DNA of 64,000 nucleotides, from contig JALCRP010000008.1 of the NCBI GenBank assembly GCA_022652735.1, positions 1 to 64,000 on the forward strand. Direction: 5' to 3'. Below are positions 26,216 to 35,352 of the stretch, piece by piece (within the stretch, counting starts at the first letter, position 1; each line of letters starts with the position of its first letter). Made by a program: the position numbers and the translations under genes. The notes under the pieces were generated by a model. It searched no databases. It was not told the origin of the DNA and saw only the letters and a program-made list of their open reading frames with translations. This DNA comes from Faecalibacterium sp. (GTDB lineage Bacteria > Bacillota > Clostridia > Oscillospirales > Ruminococcaceae).

Positions 26216-27521
26216 AAAAATGCAAAATCAGGCGGCGGCGCGCGCCGCAGAGGATACTTGGAAGATCCTGCCCTCGGGCCTGACGGTTATCGTGCGGCCG
26301 ATGCCGGGCTATTCAAGCGTTCATGCGGTATATGCCACAAAGTTCGGCTCGATCGACCGCAAATTCCGCCTTGGCGAAGAAACCGTGGATGTGCCCGCGG
26401 GTGTTGCACATTTTCTGGAGCACAAGATGTTTGAAGACGAGGACGGCGACGCCTTTGCCAAATATGCCAAAACGGGCGCAAACGCAAACGCTTTTACCAG
26501 CTTCGACCGCACCTGCTACATCTTTACGGCGACGGACAAGATCGACGAGAGCCTCGACGTGCTGCTGGGCATGGTGGCGCACCCTTATTTTACCAAAAAA
26601 ACCATCGCCAAGGAGCAGGGCATCATCGGGCAGGAGATCAAGATGTACGATGACAGCCCTGATTGGCGCCTTGTGACGGGCTTGTGCGAGGCGCTGTACC
26701 ATGCGCATCCCATCCGCAGCGACATCGCCGGCACCTGCGAAAGCATTGCCGAGATTACGCCGGACATGCTGTATGCCTGCTGCCGTGCTTTCTATGCGCC
26801 GAACAATATGGTGCTGGCCGTGGCGGGCAATACTACGATGGAACGTGTTTTGGCGGCCTGCGCGCGCGCCGGCGTTTTGGACAAGCGGGAAAGCAGCGAA
26901 AAAGTGCAGCGCCTTTGCCCGGAAGAGCCGATGACCGTCGCTTCGCCGTATGTTGAAGTGAAGATGTCCGTCTCAAAGCCGTGCTTCGGTATCGGCTTTA
27001 AGGAGGCGCCGCTGGCCCCGGGCGATGAAGCCGACGAGATTTTGTATGATATTTTGTGCGATGTGGTATGCGGCGGCATGTCGCCTTTATACCGCCGCCT
27101 GTACGATCAGGGCCTTGTAAACCCGGATTTTGACGGCGAGATACTGCGTGTGGACGGCTGCTGCTGCATCCTGTTTACAGGCGAAAGCGATGACCCGGAT
27201 ACGGTGCAGAAGCTTCTGCTGGCCGAGATCGAGCGTGTGCGGCGCGAGGGCGTGGACGAAGAAATCTTTACGCTGTGCAAAAACGAAAAGTACGGCGAGC
27301 TGATCGAAAACTTGGAAAATGCCGAGGATTCCGCCAGCCAAATCGCCGATTTTGCGCTGATGGGCCATACCGTGGCCGAGCAGATCGGCCTGCTGGCCGG
27401 GCTGGGTGTGAAAGATGCCAACGCGGCGATGCAGAAGATATTCTCGGCGCAGCGCATGGCCGTGATGCATATTTTGCCGGATGGCTCTGCCGAAAGCGCA
27501 GCGCCCGGCGAGGAGGACTGA
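26208..27521 (+). CDS. M16 zinc peptidase, active subunit (YmfH-like)
   Basis: A 437-residue M16 peptidase. The inverted zinc motif HxxEH is present as HFLEH, and the distal Glu lies in EQGIIGQEIKMYDD. The second half is the inactive repeat typical of the family. GGAGGG lies 5 bases before ATG 26208, inside the end of the upstream partner gene. The substrate is unknown; family members degrade short peptides. Confidence 0.9.
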   Translation: MAEKMQNQAAARAAEDTWKILPSGLTVIVRPMPGYSSVHAVYATKFGSIDRKFRLGEETVDVPAGVAHFLEHKMFEDEDGDAFAKYAKTGANANAFTSFDRTCYIFTATDKIDESLDVLLGMVAHPYFTKKTIAKEQGIIGQEIKMYDDSPDWRLVTGLCEALYHAHPIRSDIAGTCESIAEITPDMLYACCRAFYAPNNMVLAVAGNTTMERVLAACARAGVLDKRESSEKVQRLCPEEPMTVASPYVEVKMSVSKPCFGIGFKEAPLAPGDEADEILYDILCDVVCGGMSPLYRRLYDQGLVNPDFDGEILRVDGCCCILFTGESDDPDTVQKLLLAEIERVRREGVDEEIFTLCKNEKYGELIENLENAEDSASQIADFALMGHTVAEQIGLLAGLGVKDANAAMQKIFSAQRMAVMHILPDGSAESAAPGEED

Positions 27522-27522
27522 A

Positions 27523-28743
27523 ATGGACAGTTATCTGGTAACATTCCCCGGGATGGGGCTGGAGTTTAACATTCATCGTGTGGCTTTTTCGATTGGCGGG
27601 CTGAACATCTACTGGTACGGCCTGCTGATCGCCACCGGTTTGCTGCTGGCGGTGATCTACGCATTTCGCCATGCCGTCGAGTTCGGCATCGACGCCGACC
27701 GCCTGATCGATGTGGTATGCATCGGCACGGTGATGGCGATTGTATGTGCGCGCATCTACTATGTGGCGATGTCTCCCTACGCTTACGACAATGTATGGGA
27801 GATGTTTGCCATCCGCGATGGCGGCATCGCCATCTACGGCGCGCTGATCGGCGCGTTCGTGTTTGGCGGGCTGGCCTGCATCTGGCGCAAGATTCCTCTG
27901 CTGGCAACTTACGATCTTGTAGCAATGGGATTTTTGATCGGGCAGGGCATCGGCCGCTGGGGCAACTTTGTCAATCAGGAGGCCTTCGGCTATAACACGA
28001 CGCTTCCGTGGGGCATGTACAGCATTAAAACGCAGGAATACTTGCAGTCGAGCGTCGTTACGCTGCCCTCCGGCATGATGGCCGACCCCGCCCTGCCTGT
28101 GCACCCGACCTTTTTGTACGAGAGCCTCTGGTGCCTTGTGGGTTTTGTGATGCTGGCGCTGTACTTTAAAAAGCGCAAGTTTAACGGCGATGTGGCGCTT
28201 TTGTATGCGATCTGGTACGGCCTCGGCCGCTTTTGGATCGAGGGCCTGCGCACCGACAGCCTGCTGTTGGTGCCGTCCATCGGGCTGCGCGCTTCGCAGC
28301 TGGTGGCGGCCGTTACCGTGTTCGTCTCGCTGGCGCTCGAAATCTATCTGCGCAAAAAGTGTAAGGGCCAGCCGATGCGTGTGGCGCTGCCGCTTTCCAG
28401 CGACAACCTGAAAGCCCTGAAAGCGCAGGGCGGAAAATATGCCGCGCAGAAAAACGGCTGGGTGGTTACGCTTGGGCAGCGGGCGGCATCTGATGGGCCG
28501 ACAGCGGCTTTCTTTACGGCGGATACGCTGGCCGTGGGCGCGCCGCATGCAGAATATGCAAAAGAAACGGAAACCGTCAATCGGAAATTTGCCGCATGGC
28601 TGAAAGATGCGCCCGCGGCGGAAAACGCAAAAGCCGAGGCAGTACAAAGTGCAGAAACGGCCGCCCCTTCTGAGGCAAAGCACGACGATGCGCCGAGCAG
28701 CCCGGCACAGGCCGACAACGGCGAAAAGCCGAAGGACGACTGA
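27523..28743 (+). CDS. lgt: Prolipoprotein diacylglyceryl transferase with long C-terminal tail
   Basis: A 406-residue polytopic enzyme that moves diacylglycerol from phosphatidylglycerol to the lipobox Cys of prolipoproteins. The signature GRWGNFVNQEAFG is intact, with about seven membrane spans to residue 280. The last 120 residues are an unusual hydrophilic extension ending in an Ala/Glu/Lys/Pro-rich stretch (AETAAPSEAKHDDAPSSPAQ); most Lgt proteins stop near 280. Its start is one base after the M16 stop, with AGGAGG upstream. Confidence 0.95.
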   Translation: MDSYLVTFPGMGLEFNIHRVAFSIGGLNIYWYGLLIATGLLLAVIYAFRHAVEFGIDADRLIDVVCIGTVMAIVCARIYYVAMSPYAYDNVWEMFAIRDGGIAIYGALIGAFVFGGLACIWRKIPLLATYDLVAMGFLIGQGIGRWGNFVNQEAFGYNTTLPWGMYSIKTQEYLQSSVVTLPSGMMADPALPVHPTFLYESLWCLVGFVMLALYFKKRKFNGDVALLYAIWYGLGRFWIEGLRTDSLLLVPSIGLRASQLVAAVTVFVSLALEIYLRKKCKGQPMRVALPLSSDNLKALKAQGGKYAAQKNGWVVTLGQRAASDGPTAAFFTADTLAVGAPHAEYAKETETVNRKFAAWLKDAPAAENAKAEAVQSAETAAPSEAKHDDAPSSPAQADNGEKPKDD

Positions 28744-28772
28744 TTTTTCGGAACGAAAAGGGGGAGCATGCT

Positions 28773-29630
28773 ATGGCAGCACAGATTATCAGCGGAAAAG
28801 TTTTGGCGGCACAGATCAAAGAGAGCGTCCGCGCCGAAGTAAATACGCTCACGGCACAGGGCATCCGCCCGTGCCTTGCCGTGGTATTGGCGGGCGATAA
28901 CCCTGCCTCGGCCACGTATGTGCGCGGCAAGCAGAAGGACTGCGCCGAATGCGGCATCGAAAGCAAGCTGCTCCATCTGCCTGCCGAAGTAACACAAACT
29001 GAGCTGCTGCGCGTGATGGAAACGCTGGCCGATAACAAGGATGTGCACGGCATGCTGGCGCAGCTGCCGCTGCCCGCGCAGATCGACGATCAAAAAATTA
29101 TTGCGGCCATCCCGCCGGAAAAGGATGTTGATGGCTTTACGCCCGTCAGCGCCGGCAAGCTGCTGATCGGCGAGGAGAGCATGCTGCCCTGTACGCCCGC
29201 GGGCGTAATCGCAATGCTGAAATATGCGGGCGTACCGCTGGCGGGCAAGCGCGCTGTCGTTTTGGGGCGCAGCAATATCGTGGGCAAACCTGCGTCGCTT
29301 TTGCTGCTGCGCGAAAACTGCACCGTTACCGTCTGCCACAGCAAAACACAGGGCTTGCAGGACATCTGCGCCGAAGCCGACATTTTGGTGGCCGCCATCG
29401 GCAAGGCAAAGTTTGTGACGGCCGATATGGTCAAGCCCGGCGCGGCCGTGATCGACGTGGGCATCAACCGCGGCGAAGATGGCAAGCTTTGCGGCGATGT
29501 GGATTTCGACGCCGTGCAGCAAAAGGCCGGCTGGATCAGCCCGGTGCCCGGCGGCGTGGGGCTGATGACGCGCGCGATGCTGATGGTGAACACACTGAAA
29601 GCCTGCAAGCAGCAAAACGGGCTTGCATAA
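28773..29630 (+). CDS. folD: Bifunctional methylene-THF dehydrogenase/cyclohydrolase
   Basis: A 285-residue FolD enzyme interconverting 5,10-methylene-THF and 10-formyl-THF. Conserved segments are ATYVRGKQKDC (catalytic Lys), QLPLPAQID and the NADP-binding GRSNIVGKP. It is 29 bases after lgt and possibly co-transcribed. Confidence 0.95.
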   Translation: MAAQIISGKVLAAQIKESVRAEVNTLTAQGIRPCLAVVLAGDNPASATYVRGKQKDCAECGIESKLLHLPAEVTQTELLRVMETLADNKDVHGMLAQLPLPAQIDDQKIIAAIPPEKDVDGFTPVSAGKLLIGEESMLPCTPAGVIAMLKYAGVPLAGKRAVVLGRSNIVGKPASLLLLRENCTVTVCHSKTQGLQDICAEADILVAAIGKAKFVTADMVKPGAAVIDVGINRGEDGKLCGDVDFDAVQQKAGWISPVPGGVGLMTRAMLMVNTLKACKQQNGLA

Positions 29631-29713
29631 ACCGGCGAAAAGCCCGTGCGCATGGCCGGCGCGCCCAAAAGCCGCCTCTGCTGAAAAAAGTGCGAAAAAG
29701 TGGACAAACGGCC

Positions 29714-29742
29714 TTGCAAACCGCAGGCAAGTTTGTTATACT
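29714..29742 (+). promoter_or_regulatory. Promoter of the rplU-rpmA operon
   Basis: TTGCAA (29714-29719) and TATACT (29737-29742) are 17 bases apart. The roughly 85-base leader to rplU lies where L21 leader RNAs occur; I could not confirm a fold. Confidence 0.72.
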
Positions 29743-29832
29743 ATTTAGGCCGCGTGGTGTGGGCAGATAAGTAGCCTGAAACAATGGCCCGCCTCAACTG
29801 ACCAGCGAGTACGAAATAAAGGAATGAAAACT

Positions 29833-30144
29833 ATGTACGCTATCATCGTTACCGGCGGTAAGCAGTACCGCGTGGAAAAGGGCGACGTCCTCTTCATTGA
29901 GAAGCTGGAAGTCGAGGCTGATTCCGAAGTAAAGTTCGACGAAGTTCTGGCTGTTGGCGAAGAGGGCAAAGTCAAGGTTGGTGCCCCGACGGTTGTCGGC
30001 GCCAGCGTTGCCGCGAAAGTTATCAAAAACGGCAAGGGCAAGAAGCTGAACATCATCACCTATCGTTCTAAAAAGCACAGTGCGCGCCGTATGGGCCACC
30101 GTCAGCCGTACACGAAGGTTGAAATCACCGCAATTAACGCGTAA
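29833..30144 (+). CDS. rplU: 50S ribosomal protein L21
   Basis: A 103-residue L21 starting [17 protein letters not shown] 29833 is chosen over ATG 29824 because the site AAAGGA abuts the first ATG but lies 9 bases before the second, and the family begins here. The conserved C-terminal [15 protein letters not shown] is present. rpmA follows 14 bases later with no prp gene between. Confidence 0.96.
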   Translation: MYAIIVTGGKQYRVEKGDVLFIEKLEVEADSEVKFDEVLAVGEEGKVKVGAPTVVGASVAAKVIKNGKGKKLNIITYRSKKHSARRMGHRQPYTKVEITAINA

Positions 30145-30158
30145 GGAGGGAAAACGCA

Positions 30159-30410
30159 ATGGCACATAAAAAAGGCGTAGGTTCTACGAAGAACGGCCGT
30201 GATTCCGCCGCACAGCGTCTGGGCGTCAAGCGCGCCGACGGGCAGCAGGTTCTGGCCGGCAATATTCTGGTTCGCCAGCGCGGCACCCACATCCATCCGG
30301 GTGAGAACGTGGGCATCGGCAGCGATGACACGCTGTTCGCTTTGGCCGATGGCACCGTTCGTTTTGAGCGCGTGGGCAAAACCGGCAAGAAGTGCAGCAT
30401 CAAGCAGTAA
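30159..30410 (+). CDS. rpmA: 50S ribosomal protein L27 (no N-terminal extension)
   Basis: An 83-residue L27 beginning [16 protein letters not shown]. Many Bacillota L27 proteins carry an extra N-terminal segment removed by the Prp protease encoded between rplU and rpmA. Both the extension and the prp gene are absent here. GGAGG precedes the ATG. Confidence 0.97.
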   Translation: MAHKKGVGSTKNGRDSAAQRLGVKRADGQQVLAGNILVRQRGTHIHPGENVGIGSDDTLFALADGTVRFERVGKTGKKCSIKQ

Positions 30411-30438
30411 CTTCCTGCAAAGAAAATTGCAAACTGCG

Positions 30439-30467
30439 GAGCCGGGCCGTTTGGTCCGGCTCTTTTT
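30439..30467 (+). terminator. Terminator after rpmA
   Basis: A 10-bp stem (GAGCCGGGCC / GGTCCGGCTC) with a 4-base loop and five Ts. Confidence 0.85.
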
Positions 30468-30496
30468 GGGTAAAGTAAAAGCGCGGAGGTGTTTTT

Positions 30497-31780
30497 ATGG
30501 CAGTACAAACCAACTTTATTGACGTCGCCAGCGTCTGGCTCCATGCGGGCAAGGGCGGCGACGGTGCGGTGACGTTTCACCGTGAAAAATTTGTGGCTGC
30601 CGGCGGGCCGGACGGCGGCGACGGCGGCCGCGGCGGCGATGTCGTTTTCGTGGCAGACCCGAACCTTTCCACGCTGATGGATTTTCGCTATAAGCGCAAA
30701 TATACGGCTGCAGACGGCGAAAAGGGCATGGGCAAAAATTGCCACGGCGCCAACGCGGAAAACCTTGTGATCCGTGTGCCGCTGGGCACCGTCATCAAGG
30801 ATGCCGACAGCGGCCTTGTCATCGCCGACCTTTCCGACGGCAAGGCTGTGACGGTGGCAAAGGGCGGCCGCGGCGGCTTTGGCAACGCGCATTACGCTAC
30901 GCCGACGCGCCAGATTCCGAAGTTTGCCAAGCCCGGCATGCCCGGCGAGGATATGCATGTCACGCTGGAATTGAAGCTGATTGCCGATGTGGGCCTGATC
31001 GGTTTCCCGAATGTGGGCAAATCTACGCTTATTTCCGTTATCAGCGCGGCCAAGCCCAAAATCGCCAATTATCATTTTACGACGCTGGTGCCTACGCTTG
31101 GTGTCGTCTGCTGCGGCGAGGGCGCAAGCTTTGTCTGTGCCGACATTCCGGGCCTGATCGAAGGCGCCAGCGACGGCGTCGGCCTCGGGCATGATTTCCT
31201 GCGCCATGTCGAGCGCTGCCGTTTGCTGCTGCATGTAGTGGATATTTCGGGCAGCGAAGCACGGGATCCGAAAGAGGATTTTGAAAAGATCAACGCCGAG
31301 CTGGCAAAGTTCAGCCCGGCCTTGGCCGAGCGTCCGCAAATCGTGCTGGGCAACAAATGCGACATCGCCACCGAGGAGCAAATTACGGCATTCCGCGCCT
31401 TTATCGAGGCGAAGGGCCTGCCCTTTGTGCCGATCAGCGCGGCGACGCGGCAAGGCGTGGATGCGCTGCCCGGCATGGTGTATGCCCGCCTGAAAGAGCT
31501 TCCGCCGGTGCCTGTGTTCCAGCCGGAATACGTGAAGCCGGAAGCCGCGCCGGGCGGCCGCGCCTTTACTGTCACCAAAACGGACGACCATGTCTTTACG
31601 GTCGAGGCGCCTTGGCTGGAGCGTGTTTTGGACGGCAGCAATGTTGAGGATTACGAGAGCCTGCAATATTTCCAGCGCCAGCTGGATGAAAGCGGCATCT
31701 TGGCCGAGCTGGGCAAACAGGGCGTAGAGGAAAACGATACGATTTTGATCGGCGAATATCAGTTCGATTATATTTTCTGA
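30497..31780 (+). CDS. obgE: GTPase Obg
   Basis: A 427-residue Obg GTPase for 50S maturation. The Gly-rich Obg fold (AGGPDGGDGGRGGDVVF) is followed by the G domain (P-loop GFPNVGKST, DIPGLIEG, NKCD) and a C-terminal OCT domain. GGAGG precedes ATG 30497. Confidence 0.96.
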   Translation: MAVQTNFIDVASVWLHAGKGGDGAVTFHREKFVAAGGPDGGDGGRGGDVVFVADPNLSTLMDFRYKRKYTAADGEKGMGKNCHGANAENLVIRVPLGTVIKDADSGLVIADLSDGKAVTVAKGGRGGFGNAHYATPTRQIPKFAKPGMPGEDMHVTLELKLIADVGLIGFPNVGKSTLISVISAAKPKIANYHFTTLVPTLGVVCCGEGASFVCADIPGLIEGASDGVGLGHDFLRHVERCRLLLHVVDISGSEARDPKEDFEKINAELAKFSPALAERPQIVLGNKCDIATEEQITAFRAFIEAKGLPFVPISAATRQGVDALPGMVYARLKELPPVPVFQPEYVKPEAAPGGRAFTVTKTDDHVFTVEAPWLERVLDGSNVEDYESLQYFQRQLDESGILAELGKQGVEENDTILIGEYQFDYIF

Positions 31781-31909
31781 GGCGCGCCGCGAATGCATGC
31801 CCCGCGCAGCGGAAAACCGCCGGTGAAAAGCCGAAAATGGACGCAAAACAGGGGCAACGGCACATTTTGTGCGCCGAGAATCATCGCATTTTTGTGAGAG
31901 GAACTGCTT

Positions 31910-32353
31910 ATGCCTGAAACGAACATTTTGCCCGCGCCGCCTGCGCCGGAAATTGCCCTGCGGGAGCTTTCGCCGCTTTCGCTGGCGTTTGTCGGCGACA
32001 GTGTGCTTGAGCTTCTCGTGCGCAGGCGCCTTGTGGCGCACTCACGCCTGCATCCCGGCGCGCTGAACGCCGAAAAGGTGAAGTATGTTTCTGCCCGGGC
32101 ACAGTTCCGCGAAGAAAAGCTGCTTGAGCCGCTGTTGACGGAGGACGAGCTGGCTGTGTTCAAACGCGGGCGCAACGCCTCAAAAGCCAGCGTGGCAAAG
32201 CATGCTTCTCAGCTGGAATACCGCACTTCTACAGGCTTTGAAAGCCTGCTGGGGTGGCTTTATCTGGCGGGCGATACGGCGCGCGTTGAGCAGCTGTTTG
32301 ATTTTTTGTGGGATAATTTTGATCCGCATGCGCCCTATACGGCGCAGCCCTGA
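31910..32353 (+). CDS. mrnC: Mini-ribonuclease 3
   Basis: A 147-residue RNase III-fold protein without a dsRNA-binding domain. It has the catalytic helix LAFVGDSVLELLVR, then VKYVSARAQ and FESLLGWLYLAGD. Mini-III matures 23S rRNA ends. GAGAGGAAC precedes ATG 31910. Confidence 0.92.
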   Translation: MPETNILPAPPAPEIALRELSPLSLAFVGDSVLELLVRRRLVAHSRLHPGALNAEKVKYVSARAQFREEKLLEPLLTEDELAVFKRGRNASKASVAKHASQLEYRTSTGFESLLGWLYLAGDTARVEQLFDFLWDNFDPHAPYTAQP

Positions 32354-32361
32354 ACAGAGAA

Positions 32362-32412
32362 AAGCCCGCCGCTTTTCGGCGTAAGGCGCCGGAAGGCAGC
32401 GGGCTTTTTGGT
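32362..32412 (+). terminator. Terminator after mrnC
   Basis: An outer stem (AAAGCCCGC / GCGGGCTTT with a small bulge) encloses an inner GC hairpin and is followed by Ts. Confidence 0.72.
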
Positions 32413-32415
32413 TAG

Positions 32416-32457
32416 GCAAAAGCCTTATTTTGTTCCGGCGTCTGCCGGAGCGAGGCT
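32416..32457 (-). terminator. Terminator of the 75-aa repeat protein gene
   Basis: On the minus strand an outer AAAGCCT / AGGCTTT stem encloses a perfect TCCGGC-AGAC-GCCGGA hairpin, with Ts after. Confidence 0.6.
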
Positions 32458-32458
32458 T

Positions 32459-32686
32459 TTAGCGGCAGTTCTTTGCGTTGGTGCCGTTCGTGGCGTTTTT
32501 GGAGCCTTTGTCGTCGGCGCCGCGGGTATACTGGTTGGCATGCTTGTGATCTTCGGTGGAGTTGGTGCTGCTGGTATACTGGTTCGGGTGCTTATTCTCA
32601 GAGTTGGTGGAATTGGTGCTGCTGGTGTACTGATTCGGGTGCTTGTTTTCGGTGCTGTTTTTGCTGTTGGAATTACGGTTTTCCAT
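32459..32686 (-). CDS. 75-aa Asn/Ser/Thr-rich repeat protein
   Basis: A short hydrophilic protein built of three tandem units around H-[PA]-N-Q-Y-T: KHPNQYTSSTNST appears twice nearly unchanged and a third unit reads HKHANQYTRGADD. AAAGGAG lies about 8 bases before ATG 32686, and a terminator follows. It has no signal peptide or membrane span. No family is recognised. Its size and composition would fit a small spore or coat-associated protein, but that is a guess. It lies opposite a hydrophobic forward frame that I take as a shadow. Confidence 0.65.
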   Translation of the reverse strand: MENRNSNSKNSTENKHPNQYTSSTNSTNSENKHPNQYTSSTNSTEDHKHANQYTRGADDKGSKNATNGTNAKNCR

Positions 32687-32795
32687 AAAATGTGCTCCTT
32701 TCAAAAGTACGGAAGGGCACGGTGCCCTTCTACAGGGTAGTTTGGCCGCCGAAGCAGCAATTATGCAAAAAAAACGGAAGAAAAGGGGAGCACAG

Positions 32796-34265
32796 ATGGG
32801 GCTGGAATACTTTACCGCACGGGAAAAGGCGTTGCTTGGCGCGCGGTATAAAACGCTGCTGACGCCGCCGGAAAATGAGGCCGCGCGCGGCATTACCGTT
32901 TCGGCGCTGCGCTGTACGCCGGCAGAATTTGCGGCCAAGGCGGATTTCTCTGTCTCGCCTTCGCCATTTTGCGCGGCCGGCTTTGTGGTAAAGCAAGCAA
33001 ATTTTAAGCCCGGCAAACATCCGTACCACGCGGCGGGCGTGTTTTATGCGCAGGAGCCTTCGGCCGCTTCGGCCGCGCCGCTCGTTGGGGCCGCGCCGGG
33101 CATGCGGGTGCTCGACTTATGCGCTGCGCCGGGCGGTAAATCCAGCCAGCTGGCCGCGGCGCTGGGCGGGCAGGGGCTTTTGGTGGCCAACGAATATGTG
33201 CCCGAGCGCGCCGAAATCTTAAAGCAAAACCTCGAGCGGATGGGCGTAGCCAACGCCGTGGTGCTCAACGAGACAACGGCGCGCATTGCCGCGGCGCTGC
33301 CTGCCTTTTTTGACCGTGTGTTGGTGGATGCGCCGTGCTCGGGCGAGGGCATGTTCCGCAAGGAGCCGCAGGCCGCGGCCCAGCACTGTGCGGCGCTTGT
33401 GCAGCAGTGCGCGGCGCTCGGGGCCGCGATTTTGGATGATGCGGCGGCGGCACTGGCGCCGGGCGGTGTGCTTGTGTATTCCACCTGCACGTTTGCGCCC
33501 GAAGAGGACGAGGGCCAGATCGGCGCATTTTTGGCGCGCCATCCGGAATTTACGCTGCTGCCCGCGCTGGAAAACGCGCCCAGCCTTTTTGGCAGCGAAG
33601 GCGAAGAAAACCGCTGCGGCGCGTATCCGTTCGATGTGCGCCTTGTGCGCCGCATTTGGCCTTGCCAAGGCGGGGAAGGGCACTTCTTGGCGCGGCTGCA
33701 AAAGGCCGGCACGGCGCGCATTTTGCCGCCGAAGGGCAGCCGAACGGCAGAAGAAAACGCATGGCTTGCCGCCCTTTGCGGCACAAAAAAAGAGCTGCGA
33801 CGCCCCGAAAAACGCCGCCCGGAAAAGCGCGGCAAGGGCGCGCCGGAAACGGCCGGCGCGGCGGCTGTGCTGGCCGCATGGCAGGCGTTTGCGGCCGAAA
33901 GTTTCCCTGCGCTGCAAGCAATGCCCGCGGCAGTACGCGGCGAAAACGTGCTGCTGCCCCCGGCGTTTGCGCCGGTAGGGCTGCATATCTTGCGCGCAGG
34001 CGTATTGGCCGGCAGCGTACAAAAGGGGCGCTTTGTGCCGGCACATCATCTGTTTACCGCGTTTGGCGCGGGCTGCCCAAACCAAGAAAGCCTGACGCGG
34101 GACGACCCGCGTACCACGGCGTATTTACACGGTGAGGAAATTGCGGCCCAAACCGCGCAAAACGGATGGTGCTGTGTCAGTGTAGACGGATACCCGCTGG
34201 GTGGCGGCAAGGTTTCGGGCGGGCGCGTCAAAAACCACTACCCGAAAGCCCTGCGCCTGCTGTAA
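32796..34265 (+). CDS. RsmF-like rRNA m5C methyltransferase (NOL1/NOP2/Sun family)
   Basis: A 489-residue SAM-dependent RNA cytosine-5 methyltransferase. The SAM loop is VLDLCAAPGGKS, the catalytic Cys is in YSTCTF, and the release Cys is in DAPCSGEGMF. The C-terminal region (from about 330) matches the RNA-binding extension of RsmF-like enzymes, with a short basic insert (RRPEKRRPEKRGKGAP). ATG 32796 follows AAGGGGAG. Confidence 0.92.
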   Translation: MGLEYFTAREKALLGARYKTLLTPPENEAARGITVSALRCTPAEFAAKADFSVSPSPFCAAGFVVKQANFKPGKHPYHAAGVFYAQEPSAASAAPLVGAAPGMRVLDLCAAPGGKSSQLAAALGGQGLLVANEYVPERAEILKQNLERMGVANAVVLNETTARIAAALPAFFDRVLVDAPCSGEGMFRKEPQAAAQHCAALVQQCAALGAAILDDAAAALAPGGVLVYSTCTFAPEEDEGQIGAFLARHPEFTLLPALENAPSLFGSEGEENRCGAYPFDVRLVRRIWPCQGGEGHFLARLQKAGTARILPPKGSRTAEENAWLAALCGTKKELRRPEKRRPEKRGKGAPETAGAAAVLAAWQAFAAESFPALQAMPAAVRGENVLLPPAFAPVGLHILRAGVLAGSVQKGRFVPAHHLFTAFGAGCPNQESLTRDDPRTTAYLHGEEIAAQTAQNGWCCVSVDGYPLGGGKVSGGRVKNHYPKALRLL

Positions 34266-34382
34266 GCCATGCGGAAAACTGCGGGGCACAGCGGCTTGGC
34301 GCCGCAAAAGCCCACTGCGGCGAAAACTTTCCGCGGAAAAGCCGCCGCATGGCGCAAATCCACGAAAACGGGCGCTGCGGCC

Positions 34383-34411
34383 TTGAACATCCTATAAAGA
34401 TGTGCTAAACT
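34383..34411 (+). promoter_or_regulatory. Promoter of yebC
   Basis: TTGAAC (34383-34388) and TAAACT (34406-34411) are 17 bases apart, about 55 bases before the ATG. Confidence 0.6.
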
Positions 34412-34465
34412 TAGTAAGTTAGTGATTCTGCGCCATTTTCGGCGCTTTACGGGAGGAACCATTCC

Positions 34466-35203
34466 ATGTCTGGACATAGTAAATGGAACAACATTAAGCG
34501 CAAGAAGGAAAAAACCGACGGCGCCCGTGCCAAGGTATTTACCAAGGTCGGCCGCGAAATCGGCGTTTCCGTACGGGAGGGCGGGCCTGACCCAAACTCT
34601 AACGGCAAACTGCGCGATCTCATCGCCAAGGCTAAGAGCATGAATGTGCCGAACGATAACATTCAGCGCATCATCAAAAAGGCCGAGGGCGGCGACAAAG
34701 AAGAGTATGAGGCTATTACGTATGAAGGCTACGGCCCGGGCGGCATCGCCGTCATGGTCGAGACGCTGACGGATAACCGCAACCGCACGGCGGCGGATCT
34801 GCGCCATTTCTTTGATAAGCACGGCGGCAATCTGGGCGCAATGGGCTGCGTGGCTTTTCTGTTCAACCAGAAAGGCGTGATCGACATCGACCTCGAGGGC
34901 AAAGATGCCGATCAGGCGATGATGGACGCACTCGATGCCGGCGCAGAGGATTTCGATGCGGGCGAAGAGGCTGCCGAGATCATCACCGACCCGGCGAATT
35001 TCTCGGAGGTGCGGCAGGCGATGGAGGACAAGGGCTACAGCTTTTTGTCCGCCGATGTGGCGATGGTGCCGGTAACGACGACCACCGTCGACGATCCTGA
35101 CACGCTGGTGAAGCTGGGCAAGCTGCTGGATGCGCTTGAGGACGATGACGACGTGCAAAACGTCTGGACGAGCCTCGAAAACGAGGAAGACCTCGACCGT
35201 TAA
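34466..35203 (+). CDS. yebC: YebC/PmpR-family protein
   Basis: A 245-residue protein starting MSGHSKWNNIKRKKEKTDGA, the family signature, with the conserved ITYEGYGPGGIAVMVE segment. YebC-type proteins act as DNA-binding regulators or translation factors for proline stretches. GGGAGG precedes the ATG. It is monocistronic. Confidence 0.95.
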   Translation: MSGHSKWNNIKRKKEKTDGARAKVFTKVGREIGVSVREGGPDPNSNGKLRDLIAKAKSMNVPNDNIQRIIKKAEGGDKEEYEAITYEGYGPGGIAVMVETLTDNRNRTAADLRHFFDKHGGNLGAMGCVAFLFNQKGVIDIDLEGKDADQAMMDALDAGAEDFDAGEEAAEIITDPANFSEVRQAMEDKGYSFLSADVAMVPVTTTTVDDPDTLVKLGKLLDALEDDDDVQNVWTSLENEEDLDR

Positions 35204-35239
35204 GCTGTTTGCCAATCGGTAAAAAACAGAATATGCAGG

Positions 35240-35288
35240 GCCGCTTTCGGGGCACAGAGGTGCTTTGGAAAGCGGCCTTGTTTTTTTG
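35240..35288 (+). terminator. Terminator after yebC
   Basis: A stem of GGCCGCTTTC with GAAAGCGGCC around a ~20-base loop is followed by TTG and seven Ts. Confidence 0.8.
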
Positions 35289-35352
35289 TGGCAGCCCGCC
35301 GGGACGGCCCGCGCGAAGGCGGCGGGGCCAAAACCGCGCATCACGGGTGCGC

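Noticed and set aside
30134-32041. 635-codon minus-strand frame opposite rpmA, obg and mrnC
   Set aside because: It is antisense to three certain housekeeping genes and reads as Arg/His/Gln-rich noise.
32408-32740. Hydrophobic 110-codon plus-strand frame across the 75-aa repeat gene
   Set aside because: Its Gly/Val/Leu repeats are the complement of the Asn/Ser/Thr repeats; no ribosome-binding site is seen and it crosses two terminators.
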